This document shows, piece by piece, positions 17,225-26,202 of a stretch of 64,000 nt of DNA; position 1 is the first letter of the stretch, and each line of letters starts with the position of its first letter. The notes beneath the pieces were generated by a model. It was not told where the DNA came from. It did not search any database and saw only the letters and a list, made by a program, of their open reading frames with translations. Where the stretch lies: assembly GCF_004698125.1 (NCBI RefSeq), contig NZ_ML214297.1, positions 2,020,891 to 2,084,890 on the forward strand, given 5' to 3'. Source of the DNA: Halosimplex halophilum. GTDB taxonomy: Archaea > Halobacteriota > Halobacteria > Halobacteriales > Haloarculaceae. The position numbers and the translations under genes are program-made.

Positions 17225-17592
17225 GGGCTACGTCGCGGCACCCGCCGTCGGTCCGAGGCCCAGCGACCGACCGCGGGCGGAGAGGGCTGTCGACACTGTC
17301 CGACCGGAGTCCCGTGCGTGCCGGCCGCAGCCGACCGGTTCGTCCCGGCCGTCGGTCGGCTCGTCCTCGCCGGTCGGCCGTCCACCGGGGACGGGCTGAC
17401 CGGCGGGGACGGACCGGCAGGGAGGAACGAATCGACCGGGCGGCGTCCACCGGCTCGCGCGGATGCAGGTCATTCACCTCGCCCGTCCACGAGCGCTCCC
17501 CCTTGTTAAAAGCCCGTTACCCCGGAGTAGGCCGGACGTACCGCGGGAGTACGGCCATCATAGCTAATGGCGAGAGTCCGGTCGGACCGCGT
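17225..17592. other. Divergent intergenic region, flippase / AlkP gene
   Basis: No gene is supported. The only promoter-like element is TTGTTAAAAGCCC (17502-17514), followed on the plus strand by a small inverted repeat (17530-17556). Confidence 0.6.
17502..17514 (+). promoter_or_regulatory. TATA-like box before the AlkP-superfamily gene
   Basis: TTGTTAAAAGCCC predicts a start site near 17535 and a leader of about 55 nt before the ATG at 17593. Immediately downstream, CGTAC-N7-GTACG flanked by GGCC/GGCC forms a short palindrome at 17530-17556 that could be an operator. Confidence 0.45.
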
Positions 17593-18909
17593 ATGGACAG
17601 CGAGCGCCCCAACGTGTTGTTCGTCTGCGTCGACGCGCTGCGGAGCGACTTCGCCTTCGGCGACTACGGGGCCGACAAGCCCCTCTTCGAGTTCCTCGAA
17701 CGCGAGGGGACGGCCTTCGACACGATGGTCGCCGCGGCGTCGTCGACGACGCCGTGCGTCGCCAGCTACATGACCGGCACCTACCCGCCCGAGCACGGCG
17801 TCCTCTCGCTGCGGGACTTCTCGCTCTCCGACGGCGTCACGACGCTCGCCGAGGCGTTCGACGCCGCCGGCTACGACACGTCGGCGTCGGTCACCGGCCC
17901 GATCACCGACGACACCGGCCTCGACGCGGGCTTCGACCGCTACGACTACCGCGAGCGCGACACCACCGTCTACACCGACTGGTTCGACGAGTACCGGCGC
18001 GAGCTCGCCGAGGCCGAGGGGCCGTGGTTCAGGTACCTCCACCTCTGGGAGGCCCACGTCCACAAGGACCTGCCGCCGGACGCCGACGACGACGAGATCG
18101 ACTACGACGCGGCCGTCCGCGGCGTCTTCGAGCAGCTCCAGCGCCTCCTGGAGGTCGTCGACCTCTCGGAGACGGTCGTGGCGGTCACCGGCGACCACGG
18201 CGAGGCGTTCCGCGACGGCACCTGGCGCCACCGCGCCTCTATCGTCGGGTTCAACCAGGTCCCGATCCCCTTCACCGACAAGCGCACGCGCAACGTCCGC
18301 AGCGACGTGTACGACCAGTACCTCCGCCCGCGCGGCATCGAGACCGAGGAGTGGTACAACTCCCTGCGGAAGGCCAGCGCGACCGAGTTCCCCAACGCCT
18401 TCCACCGCATCGGCCACGGCTACCACGTCTACGACTTCCTCACGCGGGTCCCCTTCGCCGTCGCCGGCCCCGGGATTCCCGCCGAGGGCCGCGTGACCGA
18501 CCAGGTCCGCTCGGTCGACATCTTCCCGACGCTGCTCGACGCGGCCGGCGTCGACCGGCCCGCCGACGTGTCCGGCCAGGACATCCTCTCGGAACCGATC
18601 GAACACCGGCCGGCGCACGTCCGCGCGGTCGGCGCCTCCGGCGAGCGCGAGCGGTGGCTCGACGGCGTCCGCTACGACGGCTGGAAGTACGTCCAGGGCC
18701 GCGACCGCGAGCTGTGCCAGCTGTTCGACCTCGAATCGGACCCGAAGGAGCTGGAGAACGTCGCCGACGACCACCCCGAGGTCGTCGAGCGACTGCGCGA
18801 CATCGTCGACGAGCACGTCGCCCGCGAGCGCCAGCTGGAGACGGCGTCGGTCTCCGAGGGCGCCGAACAGCGGATGACCAGCCGGCTCGAAGACCTGGGC
18901 TACCTGTAA
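17593..18909 (+). CDS. AlkP-superfamily sulfatase-like hydrolase or phosphotransferase
   Basis: 438 residues from the ATG at 17593, without signal peptide. Metal ligands are visible in NVLFVCVDALRSDF (near residue 7-18) and VTGDHGEAF. Where sulfatases have Cys/Ser-x-Pro-Ser-Arg this protein has STTPCVASYMTG, so a Thr probably replaces the formylglycine Cys, which points to phosphate or phosphodiester chemistry rather than sulfate-ester cleavage. The C-terminus is TSRLEDLGYL, matching the end of the AlkP protein at 33120-34742. It sits between flippase and beta-helix genes, so a glycan or phosphoglycan substrate is likely by context. Confidence 0.82.
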   Translation: MDSERPNVLFVCVDALRSDFAFGDYGADKPLFEFLEREGTAFDTMVAAASSTTPCVASYMTGTYPPEHGVLSLRDFSLSDGVTTLAEAFDAAGYDTSASVTGPITDDTGLDAGFDRYDYRERDTTVYTDWFDEYRRELAEAEGPWFRYLHLWEAHVHKDLPPDADDDEIDYDAAVRGVFEQLQRLLEVVDLSETVVAVTGDHGEAFRDGTWRHRASIVGFNQVPIPFTDKRTRNVRSDVYDQYLRPRGIETEEWYNSLRKASATEFPNAFHRIGHGYHVYDFLTRVPFAVAGPGIPAEGRVTDQVRSVDIFPTLLDAAGVDRPADVSGQDILSEPIEHRPAHVRAVGASGERERWLDGVRYDGWKYVQGRDRELCQLFDLESDPKELENVADDHPEVVERLRDIVDEHVARERQLETASVSEGAEQRMTSRLEDLGYL

Positions 18910-19077
18910 CGCGTCGAAACGGAGAATCCACGGAGGACCGGAGCGGGGACCGCGTCGGGAACCGCGCCGCGAGTGCATGCCGGACAGTCGCGATCCGGGG
19001 ACAGCCGGAAGTCGTCTCGCGGAGAGTCGACGGTCGATGTCCCGGAGGTGACGGTCGGTGTCCCGGCGGTCGACAGC

Positions 19078-20493
19078 CTACCGCGGACAGCCGATCGTCG
19101 GGTCGGACGGCTGCTTCGCGCCGTAGTGGTTGGTGTCGAAGTTCAGGTTCTTGAACTCGTTCGAGTGGGGCTGGATGATCGACTCCGTGCCCCGTCCCGG
19201 CGCCGGTTTCTTCGGGTTGTGGAACCAGTTGTGGTGGATGTCCGCGATATCGTCGGGGACTCCGCGGATGCTGACGTGGGACTCGGGGTCCTCCCCGGAG
19301 TTGAGATGTTTCGTCGGGACGAACGTGTTGTGGTGGATCTCGAGGGTCGCGCCGCCCGGGCGGTGGGTCCCGACCTGGTAGGCGATGGCGTCCTCGCCGA
19401 AGTGGTTGTAGCGCACCTCGTAGCCGGCGGTGCCCTCGTTGGCGACGGAGTGGCGGTTGAGGTTGAAGCGGTTGTACTCGACCAGCGTACTGCCGCCGCC
19501 GATACAGACGATGCCGTAGCCGAGCCCGTCCATCGCGTTGGTGTGGATGTGCGAGTGGTGGATCCGGGCCGAGTGCAGCAGTTTCACGCCCGAGTAGCTG
19601 AACCCGGAGATCTCGACGTTGTCGATCTCGCAGCCCTTGCCCTTGACCGTCACGCCGCTGTGAACCGGGCGGTCGTACTCGACGTACTCGTCGATCGAGC
19701 CGGTGACCCGCAGGCCCGTGATCCGGACCTGGTGCTCGGTGTGGAGCGGGCCCTCGCCGTGGACCTCGTCGGCGCGGATCTCCCCGCCCTTCGCCCCGTC
19801 GATGCCGCGGTTCGAGGCGAGCGTCACGCCCGCGGGGACCGTCAGCTCCCGGTCGGGGACGTTGATGCTCGCGTCGGGCGCGACGTACACCACGTCGCCG
19901 CTTGACGCGCTGTTCAGCGCCGATTCGAGTTCGCTCAGCGTCGAGACGACCGTGGTGGCGGCCGACTGCGGGACCGCGTCGGGGTAGCCGTCGCCGCCGC
20001 CCAGCACGTCGCTCGCCGCGGGCAGCGACTGGACGGTCTTCCCCTTCGCGACCGCACCGGGGTCGACGCGCGTCCCGTCGATTCGGACCTCGAAGTCGCC
20101 GCTCGTCGGCGAGAACGACGTGATCCGGCCCTGGAACGTGTAGGTGTCGCGCCCCCACGAGCCGACCGCGCCGGTCGCGGTCTGGGTGCCGTCGCCGTTC
20201 TCCGCGACCGTGTCGTTGCCCTCGGCGTCGCCGCGGACCGGTTCGACCGCACCGGTCGCGGTGAACTCGTAGTCGACCGCCGCCGAGCCGGTGCTGTCGA
20301 TCTCGATCCGGCGGCGACCGCCCGACCCCTGCGCGGCCCGCCCGCCCCGCGCGAGCAGCGGCGCCCCCACTGCGGCCGCGGCCGCTGTCAGGAACGACCG
20401 TCGCCCGAGCCCGCCCGAACGCCCCGGTAGGCCGCGGTTACGGTCGTCTCGCCCTTCGTCGTCCGTCGGTTCGCTATGGTTTCCGAACACCAT
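19078..20493 (-). CDS. Tat-exported right-handed beta-helix protein (paralogue 1)
   Basis: 471 residues from the ATG at 20493, chosen because a TATA-like box lies 28 nt upstream and GRRSFLTAAAAAVGAPLLARGG then forms an N-terminal Tat signal. Residues about 60-150 are one copy of a beta domain (VDYEFTATGAVEP, DTYTFQGRITSF, FEVRIDGTRVD). Residues about 165-471 are a right-handed parallel beta helix of pectate-lyase type (PDRELTVPAGVTLASNRGIDG, HSHIHTNAMDGLGYGIV, RYNHFGEDAIAYQVGTHRPG, IHHNTFVP). It is a close paralogue of the 20835-23138 product. A polysaccharide lyase or glycan-binding role on the surface is plausible but unproved. Confidence 0.85.
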   Translation of the reverse strand: MVFGNHSEPTDDEGRDDRNRGLPGRSGGLGRRSFLTAAAAAVGAPLLARGGRAAQGSGGRRRIEIDSTGSAAVDYEFTATGAVEPVRGDAEGNDTVAENGDGTQTATGAVGSWGRDTYTFQGRITSFSPTSGDFEVRIDGTRVDPGAVAKGKTVQSLPAASDVLGGGDGYPDAVPQSAATTVVSTLSELESALNSASSGDVVYVAPDASINVPDRELTVPAGVTLASNRGIDGAKGGEIRADEVHGEGPLHTEHQVRITGLRVTGSIDEYVEYDRPVHSGVTVKGKGCEIDNVEISGFSYSGVKLLHSARIHHSHIHTNAMDGLGYGIVCIGGGSTLVEYNRFNLNRHSVANEGTAGYEVRYNHFGEDAIAYQVGTHRPGGATLEIHHNTFVPTKHLNSGEDPESHVSIRGVPDDIADIHHNWFHNPKKPAPGRGTESIIQPHSNEFKNLNFDTNHYGAKQPSDPTIGCPR

Positions 20494-20515
20494 ATCGCGG
20501 TAAGCCTCCCGTTCT

Positions 20516-20525
20516 GGGATAAGGC
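20516..20525 (-). promoter_or_regulatory. TATA-like box of beta-helix paralogue 1
   Basis: GCCTTATCCC (minus strand) sits 28 nt before the ATG. The surrounding GCAGGTAGCCTT...GGCTTACC...CGATATG is shared with the promoter of paralogue 2. Confidence 0.6.
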
Positions 20526-20794
20526 TACCTGCGGAGGCGGTGCGCGGAGCCCGCACTTGCTCGCCTGGTCCGTACCGGATCCGTCCGGTTGGTTGCGGCT
20601 TCACGCGCCCTTGCGTAGGAACGGCCTACCCGAGACGGCCGACGAGCGGGGAACGCGCCCGCTCGCCGGCTCGTCAGAAGGCCGGCGGTACCCGCGCGTC
20701 GCCGCAGGAAACGTGCGGCTACTCGCGCGAGCTACGCGCGCGCGCGGAGACCGTAGAGTCGAAGGAGAAACCGGCACCGTCAGGCGTCAGAGAG

Positions 20795-20811
20795 GACGGG
20801 CCGGGCCCGTC
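20795..20811 (-). terminator. Possible terminator hairpin after beta-helix paralogue 2
   Basis: GACGGGC-CCG-GCCCGTC (minus strand) forms a 7-bp stem with a 3-nt loop 24 nt beyond the stop codon, followed by the pyrimidine run CTCTCT. Archaeal termination depends mainly on T-runs, so the assignment is tentative. Confidence 0.35.
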
Positions 20812-20834
20812 GGCGACAGAGCGGGACGGCGGCG

Positions 20835-23138
20835 TCAGGGACAGCCGATGTCGTCGTCGGACGGCTCGTCGGCACCGTAGTGGTTGTTCCGGTAGTCGAG
20901 GTTCGTGAACTCCTCGACGTGGGGCTGGATGATCGACTCGGTGCCCCGGCCCGGCGCCGGTTCCTGCGGGTTGTGGAACCAGTTATGGTGGATGTCGGCC
21001 ACGTCGTCGGGGACCCCACGGATACTGACGTGGGACTCGGGGTCCTCCCCGGAGTTGAGGTGCAGGGTGGGGACGAACGTGTTGTGGTGGATCTCGAGGG
21101 TCGTCCCGCCCGGGCGGTGGGTCCCGACCTGGTAGGCGATGGCGTCCTCGCCGAAGTGGTTGTAGCGCACCTCGTAGCCCGCGTAGCCGCGACTGGCGAC
21201 GGAGTGGCGGTTGAGGTTGAACTCGTTGTACTCGATCAGGGTGTCGCCGCCCTCCTGGTTGCAGACGATGCCGTAGCCGAGCCCGCCCATCGCGTTGGTG
21301 TGGATGTGCGAGTGGTGGACGTAGGCGGGTTCCTGGAGCTTGACGCCGCCGTAGCTGAACCCGGAGATCTCGACGTTGTCGACCTCGCAGCCGGTCCCCT
21401 TGACCGTCACGCCGCTGTGGACCGGGCGGTCGAACTCGACGTACTCGTCGATCGAGCCGGTGACCCGCAGGCCCGTGACGCGCACGTCGTCTTCGGTCTG
21501 GAGCGGTCCCTCGCCGTAGACCTCGTCGGCGCGGATCTCGCCGCCGGGGGCGCCGTCGATACCGCGGTTCGAGGCCAGGGTCACGCCCGCGGGGACCGTC
21601 AGCTCCCGGTCGGGGACGTTGATGCTCGCGCCCGGTTCGACGTACACCACGTCGCCGCTAGACGCGTCGTCCAGCGCCGATTCGAGTTCGCCCCGCGTCG
21701 AGACGACGGCGTCGGCCTCCGACTGGGGGACGGTCCCCGAGTACCCCTCGCCGCCGCCCACGACGGCGGTCGGTTCCGGCGCCTCGTACTGGCTCAGGTC
21801 GATCGCGTCGCCGTCCACCCGCACTTCGGCGTGGTCGACGTCCGGCCCGAACGTCAGCAGCTCGCCGCGGAACCGGTAGGTGTCGCCGTAGCCGTTGCCG
21901 GTGTAGCCGTCGGCGCGCCAGGTGCCGTCGCCGGTCTCGGTGACCGAGTCGTTGTCGCCGGCGGCGTTCTCCTCGGCGTCGGTGACTCGCGTGATCTCCC
22001 CGGTGGTGGTGAACGCGTAGTCCAGTTCCGAGGGGTCCTCCGTGGTGAGCACCTCGATCGTGCGTTGCTCCGGTCGGAACTGTTCGAGGTCGACGGCGCT
22101 GCCGTCGACGCGCACCTCCGCGTAGTCCGTCACGGGGCCGAAGTCGGTCAGTTCCCCCTCGAAGGTGTAGGTGTCGCCGTAGCCGTTGCCGGTGAAGCCG
22201 TCGGCGGTCCAGGTCCCGTCGTCGTTCTCGGTGACCGAGTCGTTGTCGCCGGCGGCGTTCTCCTCGGCGTCGGTGACTCGCGTGATCTCCCCGGTGGTCG
22301 TGAAGGTGTAGTCCAGTTGCGAGGGGTCCTCCGTGGTGAGCACCTCGATCGTGTGTCGCTCGGGTTCGGAGTCGGACGCGGACACGAACCGACTCAGGTC
22401 GACGGCGCTGCCGTCGACCCGGACCTCGGCGAAGTCCTCGACCGGACCGAAGTCGGTGAGGTCGCCGTCGAAGTAGTAGGTGTCGCCGTAGCCGTTGCCG
22501 GTGTAGCCGTCGGCGGTCCAGGTCCCGTCGTCGTTCTGCGAGACGCTGTCGTTGTCGCCGGCGGCGTTCTCCTCGGCGTCGTAGTTCGGTTCGATCTCGC
22601 CGGTCGTCGTGAAGGTGTAGTCCAGCTCGGAGGGGTCCTCCGTGGTGAGCACCTCGATCGTGTGCTCGTACTCGGCGACGAGGTCGTCGACGGTGACGGC
22701 CTCGCCGTCGAGGTAGAGCTCGTAGGCGCCCGTCGCGGAGAAGTCGACGACGCGACCGGTGACGGTGTAGGCGTCGCCGAAGCCGTTGCCGGTCGTGCCG
22801 GTCGCGGTCCAGGTCCCGTCGTCGTTCTCGACGACGGCGTCGTTGCTTTCCGCGGAGTTGCGCCCGTTCCCGGTGTCCGGGGTGATCTCCCCGGTCGCCG
22901 TGAACTCGTAGTCGACCGCGAGGTCGCCCGTCTCGGTCGTCTCGCCCGTCGAGACGATCTCGAGGTGGCGCGTCGCCGGCGCGCCGGCGGCCTCGCCGCC
23001 GAACAGCGCGCCGGCCGCCGCGGCCCCCGCCCCGATCTTCAGGAACGAGCGACGGTCGAACCCCTCGCCCGGTGGTAGCCGGTTGCGCCGAGTTTCCTCG
23101 CTCGTACTATCCGGTTCGTTCTGGTTACCGTTCACCAT
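20835..23138 (-). CDS. Tat-exported beta-helix protein with four tandem beta domains (paralogue 2)
   Basis: 767 residues. The N-terminus has a Tat signal DRRSFLKIGAGAAAAGALFGG (about 28-48). Four copies of a domain of about 95-100 residues follow (about 57-155, 160-262, 264-358, 361-455), each with LDYTFTTTGEI, DSVTENDDGTWTADG and GYGDTYTF...AEVRVDGSAVDL. Copies 2-4 begin TIEVLTTEDPS. Residues about 465-767 are a beta helix nearly identical in pattern to paralogue 1. Copies 2-4 are also alike at the DNA level with periods of 291 and 309 bp, a sign of recent tandem duplication. The domain is unnamed here; surface glycan binding would fit. Confidence 0.87.
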   Translation of the reverse strand: MVNGNQNEPDSTSEETRRNRLPPGEGFDRRSFLKIGAGAAAAGALFGGEAAGAPATRHLEIVSTGETTETGDLAVDYEFTATGEITPDTGNGRNSAESNDAVVENDDGTWTATGTTGNGFGDAYTVTGRVVDFSATGAYELYLDGEAVTVDDLVAEYEHTIEVLTTEDPSELDYTFTTTGEIEPNYDAEENAAGDNDSVSQNDDGTWTADGYTGNGYGDTYYFDGDLTDFGPVEDFAEVRVDGSAVDLSRFVSASDSEPERHTIEVLTTEDPSQLDYTFTTTGEITRVTDAEENAAGDNDSVTENDDGTWTADGFTGNGYGDTYTFEGELTDFGPVTDYAEVRVDGSAVDLEQFRPEQRTIEVLTTEDPSELDYAFTTTGEITRVTDAEENAAGDNDSVTETGDGTWRADGYTGNGYGDTYRFRGELLTFGPDVDHAEVRVDGDAIDLSQYEAPEPTAVVGGGEGYSGTVPQSEADAVVSTRGELESALDDASSGDVVYVEPGASINVPDRELTVPAGVTLASNRGIDGAPGGEIRADEVYGEGPLQTEDDVRVTGLRVTGSIDEYVEFDRPVHSGVTVKGTGCEVDNVEISGFSYGGVKLQEPAYVHHSHIHTNAMGGLGYGIVCNQEGGDTLIEYNEFNLNRHSVASRGYAGYEVRYNHFGEDAIAYQVGTHRPGGTTLEIHHNTFVPTLHLNSGEDPESHVSIRGVPDDVADIHHNWFHNPQEPAPGRGTESIIQPHVEEFTNLDYRNNHYGADEPSDDDIGCP
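21925..22665. repeat. Tandem DNA repeats encoding the beta domains
   Basis: The segment starting GAGGGGTCCTCCGTGGTG occurs at 22030, 22321 and 22630, with long near-identical flanks between copies. Spacings are 291 and 309 bp (97 and 103 codons), so the frame is kept. Confidence 0.85.
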
Positions 23139-23507
23139 ATCGCTGGTAAGCCCGATCTACTGAGAAAAGGCTACCTGCAGGGAGGCTACCCGATACCCCC
23201 GGATCGTGGGGCGTTGCCTTCGGTTCCGTGCCGGTCGGTTACGGGATACGTACCGGATCGCGGCGGATTTATGTCGATCGGCGCGACCCGCGACCCGACC
23301 GCGACCGCCGTCGCCCGCCGCGGACGGGCGGCCGGTAAGGGCCTGTTTCGAGCGCCCACGCGAGCGGTAATCGGTCGTTACTCACCGGATATCCGGTTCT
23401 GCGGCCCGGTCCCGGAACCGGTTCGCCCGCCGGCGAGCGTTCTCACCCGTCGTCCGCAACCGTCCTGCCTGCCGTCGGCGAGCGGTGCGCCCGCGGGTCG
23501 CGGGGGT
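23139..23507. other. Intergenic region between two beta-helix genes
   Basis: Holds the paralogue 2 promoter at its left end. The rest is GC-rich, without a credible gene, RNA gene or repeat that I can see. Confidence 0.6.
23162..23171 (-). promoter_or_regulatory. TATA-like box of beta-helix paralogue 2
   Basis: GCCTTTTCTC (minus strand) lies 28 nt before the ATG at 23138, preceded by GCAGGTA as in paralogue 1. Confidence 0.6.
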
Positions 23508-25016
23508 TCACTCCCCGTCGGCGGCCGGCGTGGTGTTCCCGCCCGGTCGCAGGGTCTCGATGGAGAGGTTCCGGCGTTCGACGGCGGTGTTCTCCGTCTC
23601 GATCGGGCGGCCGGTCACCCGGATCGTCGAGCCGACGACGGTGCAGTTCTCGGAGTCGACGAGGACGATCCCGTGGCGGTCGGCGCCGGACTGCTCGATC
23701 CGGCAGTCGCGCAGGGTCGTCCCCGGGCGGTCGGCGATCTCGACGGCCGCGCCCCCGCTGGCGCTCCCGGTGACGGTGACGTCGTCGAAGGTGAGCGGCG
23801 CCCTCGACCCGCCGTTGCTGGCGTCGGTCGCGTCGATCGCGTTGAAGTCGTCGCGGTCGACCCTGATCGTCGTGTTCCGGACGACCGAGCTGCCGTGTTC
23901 GGGGTGGTAGGAGATCGCGCCGAACCCGGGGCCGGCGTTCTCGCCGATCCTGACCTCGCAGTTCTCGACCAGCTGGTCGCTGCGGGCGCGCAGCCGGATC
24001 CCGCGGACGTTGAGGTGGTGGTCCGAGGGGCTCGGGGGCACCTCGTCGACGACGACGAGCACGTCCTTGACCGTCGACCCGGTCGAGCCGATCCGGACGT
24101 TGGCGATGTTGTTGTTCTCGTAGCGGCCGCCCCGGACGTGGATGTCGCCGTTGTTGCCGGTGTACCCGTCGAGCGTCTGACCCGGCGCCGACGCGTACAG
24201 CCCGTTGTTCGGGAAGTTCGCGATCTCGCAGTCGCGGAAGGTCAGCGAGCCCGCGTGGTCCTTGCCGACGAAGATGCCGACGCCGTTGCCGCCGTCGTGG
24301 CCGCCGCCGCGGGCGACGACCCGCTCGACCAGCCCCTTCCCCCGGGGGTTTTGCACCTCGAACCGGTAGGCGACGTGTTTGCGCTCCGTGTTCCGGTCGG
24401 GCAGTTTCCCGTGGGTCCGGAGGTTCCGGGCGACGATGTTGCCCTCCGAGATGGTCCTGACGGCGCCGCCGACGCCGGACTCCGTGAAGTCGAACTCCAG
24501 GCCGTCGAGGAGGATGTCGCCCACCCCCCTGAAGTCGATGAAGTGGTTGCCGATCTCGTCGATCGGCCCGCTCGGGACGAGGACCGCTCGCTCGTGGGGG
24601 ATCGAGACGAGCCCGAACTCGGAGACGTCCTCGATCTCCATGTAGTCGAGCGCGTAGCGGCCGGCGGGGAAGTAGACGAGCGTGTCGTCGGCGATCGTGT
24701 CGGTGAGCACGTCGTTGACCGGCTCCTCTCCCTCCGGGTCGGCGCCGGCGTCGACGGCGTTGACGATCGAGTCGAACTGGTCGCCGTACTCGGCGACGAC
24801 CTCCGGGATCGGCGTCGCCGTCGGCGTGCCGGTTGGCGTCGGCTCGGCCGTCGGGGTCGGCGACTCGGTCAGTCTGACGGGGCCGGCCCGCGTCCCCGCC
24901 CCCTCCCGGTCGGTCTGCTCGCGATCGTTCGACCCACACCCGGCCGCGCCGACCCCCAGCGCGGCCGCTGCTGTCCCTCTGAGGAACCGTCGCCGTGACA
25001 GCCGATCGGGAACCAT
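23508..25016 (-). CDS. Tat-exported beta-helix lipoprotein
   Basis: 502 residues from the ATG at 25016, which places LSRRRFLRGTAAAALGVGAAGC at the N-terminus as a twin-arginine signal with lipobox Cys. A Thr/Pro linker (PTPTAEPTPTGTPTATPIP) follows. From about residue 80 comes a pectin-lyase-like helix: an N-terminal segment DTLVYFPAGRYAL typical of phage-tailspike/pectate-lyase-3 starts, then coils with HDGGNGVGIFVG, RDCEIANFPNNGLY and RYENNNIANVRI. It is unrelated in detail to the two beta-helix paralogues beside it. A surface-anchored polysaccharide-binding or cleaving protein is the likely type; no catalytic residues can be assigned. Confidence 0.83.
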   Translation of the reverse strand: MVPDRLSRRRFLRGTAAAALGVGAAGCGSNDREQTDREGAGTRAGPVRLTESPTPTAEPTPTGTPTATPIPEVVAEYGDQFDSIVNAVDAGADPEGEEPVNDVLTDTIADDTLVYFPAGRYALDYMEIEDVSEFGLVSIPHERAVLVPSGPIDEIGNHFIDFRGVGDILLDGLEFDFTESGVGGAVRTISEGNIVARNLRTHGKLPDRNTERKHVAYRFEVQNPRGKGLVERVVARGGGHDGGNGVGIFVGKDHAGSLTFRDCEIANFPNNGLYASAPGQTLDGYTGNNGDIHVRGGRYENNNIANVRIGSTGSTVKDVLVVVDEVPPSPSDHHLNVRGIRLRARSDQLVENCEVRIGENAGPGFGAISYHPEHGSSVVRNTTIRVDRDDFNAIDATDASNGGSRAPLTFDDVTVTGSASGGAAVEIADRPGTTLRDCRIEQSGADRHGIVLVDSENCTVVGSTIRVTGRPIETENTAVERRNLSIETLRPGGNTTPAADGE

Positions 25017-25122
25017 TTGCTTGTTCGTAGCCCTTCGGCACATTTGTTATGTCCGCGATAATTTCCGTAGGAACCGTTTACCCGCCGATATCGGGGACGG
25101 GCGTCGGCAGCGGCGGCCGCCG

Positions 25123-26202
25123 TCACTGCCGCTCGGCGACCGGCCGCGGGGCGTCGACCTCGGCGGACCGGCGGGAGGGGGCGGCGTCCGCGAGCTGCGA
25201 GCGGATCACGTCAGTCGTGTCGACGCAGTCGGCGAGCAGCCGCTCGCGGCGGCCCGCCCAGTCGATCTCGTCGTGGTCGGCGAGGATCGAACTCGCCCGC
25301 CGCAGCGCCTCGGCCTGGCGGTCCTCGCCGGTCGTGTTGACGACGAGGCCGTACTCCGACTCCAGCGCCTCCAGATAGCCGAGTTCGAGCGTCGAGGCGT
25401 AGACGGCGGGCGTCCCCAGGACGGCCGACTCGGCGGCCATCGTCGCGCTCTCGCCGACGAACAGATCCGCGTGGGCCAGCAGGTGGTGCATGTCCTCGGG
25501 CGGGACGGTCGCCCGCCGGTCGGCGAGGTCCGGCGGCAGGTCGGCCTCGGCGGTGATCACCACCCGCGCGCCGTGGCGTTCGAGCTCGTCGACGACCGCG
25601 CGGGCGTCCGCGAAGCCGCCGCCGCCCACGTCGTGCAGCGCCTCCCAGGCGACCAGCCGCAGGACGACGAGCCGCTGGTCCGGGTCGATCCCGGCGTCGG
25701 CGACGACCGACGGGTCCGGGTCGAACCGGTCGGGGTGGAGGTAGGCGAGTTCGTGGAACCCGGGGTAGGTGACCTGCTTGTCGCCGAGGTCGTCGGTGTA
25801 CGCCTCGGGCGTGCAGACCCGGTCGGCGAACGGGAACGTGAGCCGGTTCCCCAGCGTCGCGTGCTCGGTGTCGGTGAACACGACCGACCGGCAGGAAAGC
25901 AGCGTCGCGACGTGGGCGACCGCGGGCTCGCCGATGGCGGTCAGCACGTCCGGGTCCGCCCGGCGGGCCCGCCGGAGCAGGGCGAGCTCGTAGCGCAGCT
26001 GCGACTTCGCCAGCGAGGGCAGCGAGTCGCTGGTCGGCGCGAGCACCTCGTAGTCGATGCCGTAGCGCTCAAGCAGGTCGGCGGCCAGCTCCACGTCGCG
26101 CATGAACACCGAGACCTCGTGGCCGGCCGCCTCCAGCTCCCCGATGGCCTCGCGGAAGAAGTGGACGTGGGCCGGGTGCTGGATGGTCACGAAGACCCGC
26201 AT
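25123..26202 (-). CDS. DUF354 family glycosyltransferase-like protein
   Basis: 359 residues. MRVFVTIQHPAHVHFFREAI and HEVSVFMRDVELAADLLERYGI are the DUF354 (COG1817) signature; the fold is GT-B like MurG or UDP-GlcNAc 2-epimerase. The C-terminal half has DLFVGESATMAAESAVLGTPAVYAS, the donor-site loop seen in such folds. The start codon directly follows the stop of the UDP-sugar dehydrogenase gene (TGA then ATG), so the two are co-transcribed and probably act in sequence on a nucleotide sugar. Confidence 0.87.
   Translation of the reverse strand: MRVFVTIQHPAHVHFFREAIGELEAAGHEVSVFMRDVELAADLLERYGIDYEVLAPTSDSLPSLAKSQLRYELALLRRARRADPDVLTAIGEPAVAHVATLLSCRSVVFTDTEHATLGNRLTFPFADRVCTPEAYTDDLGDKQVTYPGFHELAYLHPDRFDPDPSVVADAGIDPDQRLVVLRLVAWEALHDVGGGGFADARAVVDELERHGARVVITAEADLPPDLADRRATVPPEDMHHLLAHADLFVGESATMAAESAVLGTPAVYASTLELGYLEALESEYGLVVNTTGEDRQAEALRRASSILADHDEIDWAGRRERLLADCVDTTDVIRSQLADAAPSRRSAEVDAPRPVAERQ

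Noticed and set aside
15575-17509. 644-codon open frame opposite the flippase
   Set aside because: Shadow of the flippase reading frame; no family signal and no promoter.
21925-22665. Possible CRISPR array because of repeated blocks
   Set aside because: Period is about 300 bp, the repeats are coding and keep frame; they are tandem protein domains.
23508-25043. Upstream ATG at 25043 as start of the third beta-helix gene
   Set aside because: It would put nine extra residues (MCRRATNKQ) before the Tat signal; the ATG at 25016 gives a cleaner signal peptide. It cannot be fully excluded.
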